Positions 13,949-22,110 of a DNA stretch of 64,000 nucleotides are shown here, in pieces (the first letter of the stretch is position 1; each line of letters opens with the position of its first letter). Made by a program: the position numbers and the translations under genes. This stretch comes from VFMC01 sp040398525. Lineage in GTDB: Bacteria; Actinomycetota; Acidimicrobiia; Acidimicrobiales; Ilumatobacteraceae. The notes under the pieces are model-generated. The model made no database searches, was not told the DNA's origin, and was given only the letters and a program-made list of their open reading frames with translations. The stretch covers positions 1 through 64,000 of the forward strand of contig JBBATY010000009.1 of assembly GCA_040398525.1 (NCBI GenBank). The letters run 5' to 3'.

Positions 13949-16528
13949 ATGAGCGAAGCGTCCACCCCGACCGTCCCGTCCACCGCGAAGGTCGTCGTGA
14001 TCGGTGCCGGCATCGTCGGCAACTGCCTCGTCGGCCATCTGAGCCGACTCGGATGGACCGACATGGTGCTCATCGACAAAGGCCCGCTGCCGAACCCGGG
14101 CGGCTCGACCGGCCACGCGTCGAACTTCATCTTCCCGACCGACCACAACAAGGAAATGGCCTTCCTCACGGTCGAGAGCCAGAACCAGTACATCGACCAC
14201 GGGCTCAACCACACCTGCGGCGGCATCGAGGTGGCACGCGAGCCCCAGCGCCTCGAGGAGTTCAAGCGGCGGATGACGTCGGCGAAGGCATGGGGCATCG
14301 ACGCCCGCCTCGTCACCCCGGCCGAGATCAAGGAACTCGTTCCCTTCGTGAACGAGGACATCCTGCTCGGCGGCTACTACACCCCGAGCGTCTCGGTGGT
14401 GGACTCTCTCGCCACCGGCACCCGGATGCGCGAAGAGGCCGTGACCGCCGGCGTTCTCCAGGTCTTCGCCAACACCGAGGTCTACGACATCGAGACCGAG
14501 GAGCGTCCGGGGATGCTCCCGAAGGTGAGGGCAGTCGTCACATCGAAGGGCCGGATCGAGGCCGACCACGTGGTCATCGCCTGCGGTGTCTGGAGCCCGC
14601 GTGTGGCCGCGATGGCCGGCGCCAACATCCCGCTCACCCCGGCAGTGCACCAGATGGCCGATGTCGGCCCGCTCGACGTGCTGGTCGAGACCAACACCGA
14701 AGTCGCGTTCCCGATCATCCGCGACATGGACACGTTCTGCTACGAGCGCCAGTCGGCCGGCTCGATGGAAGTGGGGAGCTATGCCCACCGGGCGATCCTG
14801 ATGCGTGCCGACGACATCCCGTCCAACGAAGCATCAGCGCTGACGCCGACCGAGCTGCCTCTCACCTACGACGACTTCGACCCGCAGCTCGAGCAGGCGA
14901 TCGAGCTGATGGAGATGCTGGGCGACGCCGAGATCAAGTACGCCATCAACGGTCTGCTCAGCCTCACACCCGACGCCAACCCGGTGCTCGGCGAGACGGT
15001 CGAAGTCCGCAACCTGTGGAGCGCTGCCGCAGTCTGGATCAAGGAAGGCCCTGGGATCGCCCAGCTCGTCGCCGAGTGGATGACCTACGGCTACCCGCAC
15101 ATGTGCGATCCGCATGGCAGCGACATCTCGCGCTTCTACCCGCACGAGAAGACCGAGTGGCACATCAACGCGCGCTGCAACGAGCACTTCAACAAGACCT
15201 ATGGCATCGTGCACCCGCGCGAACAGTGGGCCAGTCAGCGCGGCATGCGCCGCAGCCCGTTCTACGCTCGCGAGGAGGCGCTCGGCGCAACCTTCTTCGA
15301 CGCTCGCGGCTGGGAGCGGCCGCAGTGGTACTCGTCGAACGAGCACCTGATGGTGAAGTTCGGCGACGCCTGCAAGGCGCGCACCCACGAATGGGACGCC
15401 CGGTGGTGGCACCCGGTCATCAACGCCGAGCACTTGCAGATGCGCGAGAGCGTCGGCATGGTCGACCTGACAGCGTTCAACGAGTTCGACTTCGAGGGCC
15501 CGAAGGCGATGGAGTTCCTGCAGTGGGTGTGCGTCAACAACGTCGACGTACCCGTGGGCCGCAGTGTCTACACCCCGTTGCTCACCGAGCACGGTGGGTT
15601 CCGTAGCGATCTCACCATCCAGCGCCTCGGCCAGCACCAGTACCGTGTCATCACGGGCGCGTTCGACGGTGGCCGCGACAACTACTGGTTCACCAAGTGC
15701 CTCGAGGAGTTCAACGCTGCGCACGGCCTCGGCTCGTGCACCTTCACCGATCGCTCGCAGGGCCTCTGCACGATCGGGGTGTGGGGCCCGAACGCCGCAG
15801 CCACCATGGCCAAGATCGTCACCGATCACACCACCGCCGCGTACGACCTGAGCCAGGAGGGCTTCCCGTACGGCGCAGTCCGCGAGGTCTACATCGACGG
15901 CATCCCGGCCACCATGTTCCGCATCAGCTACGTCGGCGAGAACGGGTGGGAGATCTACACCCGTATGGAGCACGGCCTGAAGCTGTGGGACGCGATCTGG
16001 GCCGCAGGCCAGGACTTCGGGATCATCCCCGTCGGCATCGGGGTGTACGCCGTGACCGGTCGCATCGAGAAGGGCTACCGGCTGATGGGCGCCGAGCTCG
16101 AGAGCGAGTACACACCGGTCGAAGCAGGGCTCGCCCGGCCCAAGGTGAAGTCGGCCGACTTCATCGGCAAGTCGGCCTACCTCAAGGCGCGCGACGAGGC
16201 ACCGGCAGCCATCATGTGCACGTTGTCGATGGACAGCCAGCGCTGCGCCGACGGCTACGACCGCTTCCCGACCGGAGGCAACGAGCCGATCCTCACCCTC
16301 GCCGGTGAGCGGATCGTCGACGCCAAGGGCCGCGTCTCGCGAGTCACCACCGCCGGAGCTGCACCCTCGCTCGGCAAGTACCTGCTGTTGGCGTACCTCC
16401 CGCCGGAGCACGCCGTCGAGGGCGCGAAGCTGCAGGTCATGTACATGAACGAGTGCTACCCGGTCACCGTCGAGCGGGCCGGGGCCACGCCGTTGTTCGA
16501 TCCCGACGACAGCCGGATGAAGAGCTGA
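13949..16528 (+). CDS. Dimethylglycine dehydrogenase-like FAD/GcvT flavoprotein
   Basis: An 859-residue two-part enzyme. The N-terminal half is a DAO-type FAD domain (VVVIGAGIVGNCL at residue 15; GGSTGHASN with H56 at the site of the covalent FAD histidine in DMGDH). The C-terminal half, from about residue 430, is a GcvT aminomethyltransferase module that binds THF and captures the methyl carbon as 5,10-methylene-THF. Family members oxidatively demethylate dimethylglycine or sarcosine. AGGAG lies five bases before the ATG. It is one base from etfB, which fits electron transfer to ETF. The exact substrate is inferred. Confidence 0.87.
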   Translation: MSEASTPTVPSTAKVVVIGAGIVGNCLVGHLSRLGWTDMVLIDKGPLPNPGGSTGHASNFIFPTDHNKEMAFLTVESQNQYIDHGLNHTCGGIEVAREPQRLEEFKRRMTSAKAWGIDARLVTPAEIKELVPFVNEDILLGGYYTPSVSVVDSLATGTRMREEAVTAGVLQVFANTEVYDIETEERPGMLPKVRAVVTSKGRIEADHVVIACGVWSPRVAAMAGANIPLTPAVHQMADVGPLDVLVETNTEVAFPIIRDMDTFCYERQSAGSMEVGSYAHRAILMRADDIPSNEASALTPTELPLTYDDFDPQLEQAIELMEMLGDAEIKYAINGLLSLTPDANPVLGETVEVRNLWSAAAVWIKEGPGIAQLVAEWMTYGYPHMCDPHGSDISRFYPHEKTEWHINARCNEHFNKTYGIVHPREQWASQRGMRRSPFYAREEALGATFFDARGWERPQWYSSNEHLMVKFGDACKARTHEWDARWWHPVINAEHLQMRESVGMVDLTAFNEFDFEGPKAMEFLQWVCVNNVDVPVGRSVYTPLLTEHGGFRSDLTIQRLGQHQYRVITGAFDGGRDNYWFTKCLEEFNAAHGLGSCTFTDRSQGLCTIGVWGPNAAATMAKIVTDHTTAAYDLSQEGFPYGAVREVYIDGIPATMFRISYVGENGWEIYTRMEHGLKLWDAIWAAGQDFGIIPVGIGVYAVTGRIEKGYRLMGAELESEYTPVEAGLARPKVKSADFIGKSAYLKARDEAPAAIMCTLSMDSQRCADGYDRFPTGGNEPILTLAGERIVDAKGRVSRVTTAGAAPSLGKYLLLAYLPPEHAVEGAKLQVMYMNECYPVTVERAGATPLFDPDDSRMKS

Positions 16529-16529
16529 C

Positions 16530-17297
16530 ATGAGGGTCCTCGTGTGCGTCAAGCGCGTCCCGGCCCCGGGAGCACGAATCAACATCACCTCCGATGGTCG
16601 GGCCATCGACACCGCGTATCTCGCCTTCACCACGAGCCCGCACGAAGAGTGTGCGGTCGAGGAGGCCGTGCAGCTCGTCGAGCGCCACGGAGGCGAATCG
16701 ACGGTGCTGACACTGGGCCCAGCAGAGGCTGACGAGCAGCTGCGGTACGCAGCGAGCCTCGGCGTCACCAGAGCCGTGCTGTTGCCGACCGATGGGAGCG
16801 ACTGGGACCCCCAGCGCACCGCCAAGGCGCTCACGGAGGCAATCTTGTCGATCGAGGCGACCGACGGCGCGTTCGACCTGATCCTGTTCGGCAACGAGTC
16901 TGCGGACTCGGGCGGCTTCCAGGTCGGTGTCCGTGTGGCGCGAGCACTCGGTCGCCCGATCGTGAACGGAATCAAGGGGATCGAGGTCGGTGACGGCACG
17001 GTCTCCGCCCGGCGCGAGGCCGAGGCGGGGATGGAGGTCTACGAGCTCCCGATGCCGGCCGTGCTCGGCGTGAAAGAGGGGATCAACCTGCCCCGCTATC
17101 CGACGCTCAAGGGCCGCTTGGCATCGAAGAAGGTCGACGTCGGTCAGATCGCGCCGCACGGCGAGCCCGGGGGACAGGCACTGGTGACGCTCGCCCAACC
17201 GGCAGAGCAGGTCAGCAGCACGATCATCCTCGGCACCGGCCCGGAAGCCGCTGCAGCCGTGGTCGACGTGCTCGAGGAACTGGGGGTGCTGAAGTGA
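16530..17297 (+). CDS. etfB: Electron transfer flavoprotein beta subunit
   Basis: A 255-residue ETF beta subunit: MRVLVCVKRVPAPG at the start, SPHEECAVEEAVQL, and the adenine-nucleotide-binding fold typical of the family. With EtfA it accepts electrons from flavin dehydrogenases and hands them to ETF-quinone oxidoreductase in the membrane. The gene begins two bases after the stop of the dimethylglycine dehydrogenase-like gene and overlaps etfA, so this is a dedicated ETF for that enzyme. Confidence 0.95.
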   Translation: MRVLVCVKRVPAPGARINITSDGRAIDTAYLAFTTSPHEECAVEEAVQLVERHGGESTVLTLGPAEADEQLRYAASLGVTRAVLLPTDGSDWDPQRTAKALTEAILSIEATDGAFDLILFGNESADSGGFQVGVRVARALGRPIVNGIKGIEVGDGTVSARREAEAGMEVYELPMPAVLGVKEGINLPRYPTLKGRLASKKVDVGQIAPHGEPGGQALVTLAQPAEQVSSTIILGTGPEAAAAVVDVLEELGVLK

Positions 17298-18247
17298 AGG
17301 TCCTCGTGATCGCCGAGCACGACCGGGGCTCACTGGCCGCCGCCACGCTCGAGGCCCTCACTGCAGCGCGTGGCCTCGGCACCGTTCACGCCGTCACCCT
17401 CGGTGCGGCGGCCGATGGACTGGCTGGCGACCTTGCGACCTATGGTGCCAGCGCGGTGCACCAGGTCCATCACGATCTGCTCACCGACTACGGGCCCGAG
17501 GCCTGGGGCGACGCTGTCGCCCAACTGGTGTGGTCGTTGGAGCCGGACGTGGTGCTGGCCTGCGGCACCGATCGGGGCAACGAGGTGATGGCCCACCTGG
17601 CCGCGATCACCGACCTGCCCTTCGTCGCCAACTGCGTCGAGGTCGTCCCGTCGGACGGTCCGTGGGCGATCACCAGGGTTCGCTGGGGCGGATCGTTGCT
17701 CGAGCAGTGCACATTGAGCGCCGGACGCAAGCTGATCAGCTTTGCCCATCACGCCGTCGAGGCGACGGAGCACCCGGCCGAGAGCGCGGTGTCGACGTTC
17801 GTGCCCGGCCTGGCCGGGTCGGCTGCCCGTACGACAGTGCGTGCGCGTGTCGAGCGAGCTGCAGGAGTCACCCTGGCGACCGCCCCGGTGGTGGTGGGTG
17901 GTGGTCGAGGTGTCGGCTCCCCGGACGGTTTCGCCCCGCTGGAAGAGCTCGCCGGATTGCTCGGCGGCGTGGTCGGCTGTTCGCGTGCGGTCACCAACAA
18001 CGGGTGGCGCAGTCACACCGATCAGGTCGGTCAGACGGGCACCCGAATCGCGCCGGACCTGTATTTCGCCTGCGGCATCTCCGGTGCGATCCAGCACTGG
18101 GTCGGGGCGATGGCCTCGAAGAAGATCCTCGCGATCAACACCGATCGAGAGGCGAACATGGTCACCAAGGCCGACTACGCAGTGATCGGCGACCTCCATC
18201 AGGTCATCCCCGCGATCAGCGCCGAGATCCGACGCCGTCGCAGCTAG
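17294..18247 (+). CDS. etfA: Electron transfer flavoprotein alpha subunit
   Basis: A 317-residue ETF alpha subunit. The C-terminal FAD-binding domain has the family signature LYFACGISGAIQH followed by SKKILAINTDREANM. It starts at a GTG inside the end of etfB (four-base overlap), which keeps the two subunits in equal amounts. The N-terminal domain (residues 1-190) interfaces with EtfB. No ETF-quinone oxidoreductase is in the window. Confidence 0.95.
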   Translation: MKVLVIAEHDRGSLAAATLEALTAARGLGTVHAVTLGAAADGLAGDLATYGASAVHQVHHDLLTDYGPEAWGDAVAQLVWSLEPDVVLACGTDRGNEVMAHLAAITDLPFVANCVEVVPSDGPWAITRVRWGGSLLEQCTLSAGRKLISFAHHAVEATEHPAESAVSTFVPGLAGSAARTTVRARVERAAGVTLATAPVVVGGGRGVGSPDGFAPLEELAGLLGGVVGCSRAVTNNGWRSHTDQVGQTGTRIAPDLYFACGISGAIQHWVGAMASKKILAINTDREANMVTKADYAVIGDLHQVIPAISAEIRRRRS

Positions 18248-18253
18248 CCATGG

Positions 18254-19558
18254 TTGACTGAGCGGGTGAGCTCTGCGCCTGTCACTGCAGCGGTGATGAC
18301 GTCGTCGCGCCGTTCACTGATGCTGGCCACGTGGGGCCTGATGGCAGCGGTGGGCATGGTGCTGCTGTCAGGAGGCATGTTCAGCACCCTGCTCGGCGTG
18401 CGTGCCGAGTTGGAGGGCCTGCCGACGGTGCTCAGTGGCGCCATCAGCGGCGCCTACTACGCCGGGTTCCTGGTGGGGTCGCGGTTCGCGCTGCGGGCGC
18501 TCGGCAAGGTGGGTCACATCCGAGTGTTCGGCGCGCTCACGGCAATGTTGTCGGCTGCGGTGCTGGCCATCGGTCTCCTCGATCTGCCCGTGTTGTGGCT
18601 CCTGCTGCGGGCCGTCACGGGGTTGTGCTTCGCCGGGGTGTATGTGGTCGCCGAGTCATGGCTGAACGGCCTTGCCACCAACGAGATCCGTGGCCGCCTG
18701 CTGGCCACCTATGCGGTGATCGTCGCAGCCAGCTACGGCGTCGGCCAGTTGGCCGTGTTCGACTTCGACGCGCAAGCTGTGACGGGCTACGCCATCGCTG
18801 CCATCATCGCCTCGCTTGCTGTCGTGCCGGTGGCGATGTCGGAGCAGGCGACGGTGCCGGAAGCCCAGGAGCACAGCCGGTTGTCGATGCGCGAACTGGC
18901 GCAGATCGTCCCCACGGGCATGGCCACCAACCTGCTGGTCGGCTTGGCACACGGGTCGATGATGGGCATGGCAGCCGTGTATGCCACCCGCGAGGGCCTC
19001 AGCGTGGGCCGCACCGGTCTGCTGCTGGCGGCGCTGCAGCTGGGTGGCATGGTGATGACCTTCCCGGTGTCGGCAGCGTCCGACGAGATCGACCGGCGCG
19101 TCGTCGGTGTCGTGGCGTGCCTGGGGGCGATGGTCGCCGGTGGGTTGCTGCTGCTCGGTCCGGCCTCCAGCCCGATGGCCGTGGTGCTGATGATCGTCGT
19201 GGGTGGGTTCAGCTATCCGCTGTACTCGATCGCCGCGGCCTACACCAACGACTGGCTCGACCCCGACCAACTCAGTGCTGCCGCCAGTCAGCTCGTCACC
19301 CTGTACGGCATCGGGGCGATGATCGGCCCGTTCGTGGGAGCCGGATTCATCGATGTGCTGGGCACCCAGGGGTACCTCTGGTCGATCATCGTGCTGCACG
19401 GCGTCATCGCACTGTTCCTCGCGTACCGCATCCGTGCCTGGCACGCCCCGCTGACCACGCGACCCTGGAGCGAGACGTCAGTGCCGGCCCGAGCATTCTT
19501 CGTGCCCGCCAACATCGTGTCGATGGGTATCCACCGCCGCCGCCGACCGCGCCCGTAG
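18254..19558 (+). CDS. MFS transporter
   Basis: About 434 residues with some twelve hydrophobic helices and MFS loop features (RFALRALGKVGHIR after helix 2, the repeat of it after helix 8: SDEIDRRV). It resembles the YcaD-like branch. Being six bases after etfA it is likely the last gene of the flavoprotein operon, so its cargo may be a methylated glycine or a product; this is inference. The N-terminus is unsure: TTG 18254, GTG 18266 and ATG 18296 are all in frame and none has a clear ribosome site. Confidence 0.83.
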   Translation: MTERVSSAPVTAAVMTSSRRSLMLATWGLMAAVGMVLLSGGMFSTLLGVRAELEGLPTVLSGAISGAYYAGFLVGSRFALRALGKVGHIRVFGALTAMLSAAVLAIGLLDLPVLWLLLRAVTGLCFAGVYVVAESWLNGLATNEIRGRLLATYAVIVAASYGVGQLAVFDFDAQAVTGYAIAAIIASLAVVPVAMSEQATVPEAQEHSRLSMRELAQIVPTGMATNLLVGLAHGSMMGMAAVYATREGLSVGRTGLLLAALQLGGMVMTFPVSAASDEIDRRVVGVVACLGAMVAGGLLLLGPASSPMAVVLMIVVGGFSYPLYSIAAAYTNDWLDPDQLSAAASQLVTLYGIGAMIGPFVGAGFIDVLGTQGYLWSIIVLHGVIALFLAYRIRAWHAPLTTRPWSETSVPARAFFVPANIVSMGIHRRRRPRP

Positions 19559-19568
19559 GGGTGGTCGT

Positions 19569-19607
19569 GAGCGCGGCCTCGACGCGCGGGAAGCCGCGTG
19601 CGCGCTC
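19569..19607. terminator. GC-rich hairpin between convergent operons
   Basis: GAGCGCG and CGCGCTC can pair around a 25-base GC-rich loop that itself can fold, in the 62-base gap between the convergent MFS and MTHFR-like genes. No T run, and such sequences are easy to find at this GC content, so support is modest. Confidence 0.3.
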
Positions 19608-19620
19608 GGGAAGATGGAGG

Positions 19621-20487
19621 TCAGGAGAGGCGGGCGAGTTGCGCCTGCTGCCACTGGGCGGTGGCGTCGACGTTGTTGAACGTGAACACGTGCAGACCCT
19701 CGATGCCCAGCTCGACGCCGGCCTTGCTGAGTGGAGCGATGAGCTTGGTCGGGTCGTAGCCGCCGGGGGTGAAGAAGCGGCCCATGATGCCTTTGTTCTT
19801 CTTCACGTAGCGCACCGACGAACCGATACCGAGGCGCACGCTCATCGTGATCAGCTTCGTGCGGTCGATGACGCCCGGCACACCGATGTGCACCGGCAGC
19901 GTGAGGCCGGCCTTGCGCTCAGCAGCGAGCCAGCGCTTGATCTGGTCGGCGTCGAAGCACATCTGTGTGCTGGCAAAGCCCTCGACACCTGCTTCTGCAA
20001 GCAGCGCCTGCTTGGCGTGCAAGGCCTCGTGCATCACGGACGGGTCGAACATCGCGTGACCATCGGGGTACGAGGTGACACCGATGCGGGTGACGCCCGA
20101 GTCAGTGCCCAGGAAGTCGCGCAGCCAGTCGACCGCACCCTCGTACGGGCCGGCGGCCTCAGGGGCGTCGCCGGCGACGAGGAAGATCTCGGTGAGGCCG
20201 TTGGTCTTGCACCACGCGGCCAGCTCGGCAACGTGGTCGGGGCCGGTGGTGAGGCGGGCTGAGAAGTGCGGCACGGCCAGGTGACCCTTGGCCTGCAGGC
20301 GGAGGGTCAGCTCCTGGGTGGCGGCGATGCCCTTGGCCGGCGAACAGGTGACCGACACCGAGCACCCGGTGGGCAGGAAGTCGATCTGGGCCTCGAGGTT
20401 CTTCATCGGGATCACCTCGTAGCGCGCCTCGGCGACGAGGTGGCGCTGCAGGCTGGAGGGTGACTGGGGGAGCGGTGCGGCCGACAT
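19621..20487 (-). CDS. Methylenetetrahydrofolate reductase-like protein
   Basis: A 288-residue single-domain protein of the MTHFR superfamily: a TIM-barrel start with EVIPMKNLEAQ, VSVTCSPAKG, then LVAGDAPEA, SYPDGHAMF and STQMCFDADQIKRW. These enzymes interconvert 5-methyl-THF and 5,10-methylene-THF using FAD. As the last gene of a corrinoid methyltransferase operon it would run in the oxidative direction, turning methyl-THF into methylene-THF, which joins the pool from the flavoprotein demethylases. AGGAACC precedes the ATG. It is divergent from classical MetF, so another C1 reaction cannot be excluded. Confidence 0.75.
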   Translation of the reverse strand: MSAAPLPQSPSSLQRHLVAEARYEVIPMKNLEAQIDFLPTGCSVSVTCSPAKGIAATQELTLRLQAKGHLAVPHFSARLTTGPDHVAELAAWCKTNGLTEIFLVAGDAPEAAGPYEGAVDWLRDFLGTDSGVTRIGVTSYPDGHAMFDPSVMHEALHAKQALLAEAGVEGFASTQMCFDADQIKRWLAAERKAGLTLPVHIGVPGVIDRTKLITMSVRLGIGSSVRYVKKNKGIMGRFFTPGGYDPTKLIAPLSKAGVELGIEGLHVFTFNNVDATAQWQQAQLARLS

Positions 20488-20550
20488 GGGGTTCCTGTTC
20501 CGAGTAGGTCGATGCGTGCGGTTGGCTGGAAAGAGAGGGTGTGATGTTCG

Positions 20551-22110
20551 TCAGGCGAATTCGTCGGGCAGTTCGGCCTTGCGACGGGCGATGAAGTCGA
20601 GCAGCTCGGCGTCGATCGCGTCGTCGATGAACGGGGCTTCGTAGTCGGCAAGGCGCCGCTTCCACAGGGCATTGGCGCGCTGGGCGGCGTCGAGGCCGCC
20701 CTCTTCGCTCCACTGCTCGTAGCTCGAGTTGTCGGCGGTGTCGCTGCGGTAGAACGCGGTCTCGAAGTTGGCCAGCGTGTGGCCGGTGCCGAGGAAGTGT
20801 TGGCCGGGCTCGTTCTCGCGGAAGGCCGACATCGCCTGCGCGTTCTCGCTCAAGTCGAGGCCGCGGACGAACGTCGTCATCATGCCGAGCTGGTCGTGGT
20901 CGAGCACGAACTTCTCGTAGCCGATCGCCAGGCCCCCCTCGAGCCAGCCTGCGGCGTGGAGGACGAAGTTGACGCCACCCATGACGGTGGGCAACAGGGT
21001 CGCTGCGCTCTCGTAGGCGGCCTGGGCATCGGGCAGTTTCGAGGCCGTCAACGAGCCGCCGGAGCGGAAGGGCACACCGAGCCGCCGGGCGAGGGCCGCC
21101 ATCGTGTAGAGCACGATGGCCGGCTCAGGGGTGCCGAAGGTCGGCGCCCCGGTCTGCATGCTCATCGAACTGGCGAACGAGCCGAGGATCACCGGCGCAC
21201 CGGGGCGGATCAGCTGGGTGAACGCCATCCCGGCGAGCGCCTCGGCGAGTGTCTGGGCGCACACGCCGGCCGAGGTGGCGGGAGCCATTGCTCCGGCCAG
21301 GATGAACGGGGTGATGATCGTCGCCTGGTTGTTGCGGGCGTAGCACTCGGCTGCCGCAAGCATGGTGCCATCCCACACGAGTGGCGACGAGGCATTGATC
21401 AGGCTGGTCATCACGGTGCGATCCTGCAGGTCGCCGCCGAAGGCGATGCGCGCCAGGTCGACGCTGTCCTGCGCCCTCGAGCCGGCGGTCACCGATCCCA
21501 TGAACGGCTTGTCACCGAAACGGAGATGGGCGTACACCATGTCGAGGTGGCGCTTGCTCACCGGGACGTCGACCGGCTCGCACACTGTCCCGCCGGAGTG
21601 GTGGAGGTAGGGCGACATGTGCGCCAACTTCACGAAGTTCTGGAAGTCGGCCAGGGTGGCGTACCGCCGGCCGTTGTCGAGGTCGTGCACGAATGGCGAG
21701 CCGTAGTTCGGCGCGAACACCGTCGTGTCGCCGCCGATGACGACGCTGTTCGCGGGATTGCGCGCGTGCTGGGTGTAGGCGGCGGGCGCGGAGGCCTGCA
21801 CGATGCTGCGACACAGACCGCGAGGGAAACGGACCCGGGTACCCGAGACCTCGGCGCCTGCAGCTGCGAACACGGGGAGCGCCGACGGGTAGTCGCGGAT
21901 CTCGACGCCGATCTCGGCGAGGATGGTCTCGGCGTTCTGCTCGATGATCGCCAGGCCCTCGTCGCTCACCAGCTCGTAGGGCTTCATGGTCCGCGTCAGG
22001 TACGCCACCCGCTCGATCGCGTGCGACGCGCGCATCGCTTGGCGGCCGGCACGCCCGCCGGAGCGACGACCGCCGCTCGACGGGGCCTCAGCGGTTGCTG
22101 GTTCGGTCAT
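20551..22110 (-). CDS. MttB-family (trimethylamine methyltransferase-like) corrinoid methyltransferase, non-pyrrolysine
   Basis: A 519-residue MttB superfamily protein: PYELVSDEGLAIIEQNAE, the LHHSGGTVCEP block, FMGSVTAG and HAAGWLEGGL. The archaeal trimethylamine enzyme MttB needs pyrrolysine from an in-frame amber codon; here the frame has none, so this belongs to the non-Pyl branch that includes the glycine betaine methyltransferase MtgB of Desulfitobacterium. It would move a methyl group from a quaternary amine such as glycine betaine to the cob(I)alamin of the corrinoid protein encoded in the same operon. ATGA overlap with the RACE-type gene. The substrate is inferred; carnitine and proline betaine are known for relatives. 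Confidence 0.87.
   Translation of the reverse strand: MTEPATAEAPSSGGRRSGGRAGRQAMRASHAIERVAYLTRTMKPYELVSDEGLAIIEQNAETILAEIGVEIRDYPSALPVFAAAGAEVSGTRVRFPRGLCRSIVQASAPAAYTQHARNPANSVVIGGDTTVFAPNYGSPFVHDLDNGRRYATLADFQNFVKLAHMSPYLHHSGGTVCEPVDVPVSKRHLDMVYAHLRFGDKPFMGSVTAGSRAQDSVDLARIAFGGDLQDRTVMTSLINASSPLVWDGTMLAAAECYARNNQATIITPFILAGAMAPATSAGVCAQTLAEALAGMAFTQLIRPGAPVILGSFASSMSMQTGAPTFGTPEPAIVLYTMAALARRLGVPFRSGGSLTASKLPDAQAAYESAATLLPTVMGGVNFVLHAAGWLEGGLAIGYEKFVLDHDQLGMMTTFVRGLDLSENAQAMSAFRENEPGQHFLGTGHTLANFETAFYRSDTADNSSYEQWSEEGGLDAAQRANALWKRRLADYEAPFIDDAIDAELLDFIARRKAELPDEFA

Noticed and set aside
20551..22110. Pyrrolysine use in the MttB-type proteins
   Set aside because: Both MttB-like frames are continuous with no in-frame TAG, and no pyl genes are present, so they are the non-pyrrolysine type.
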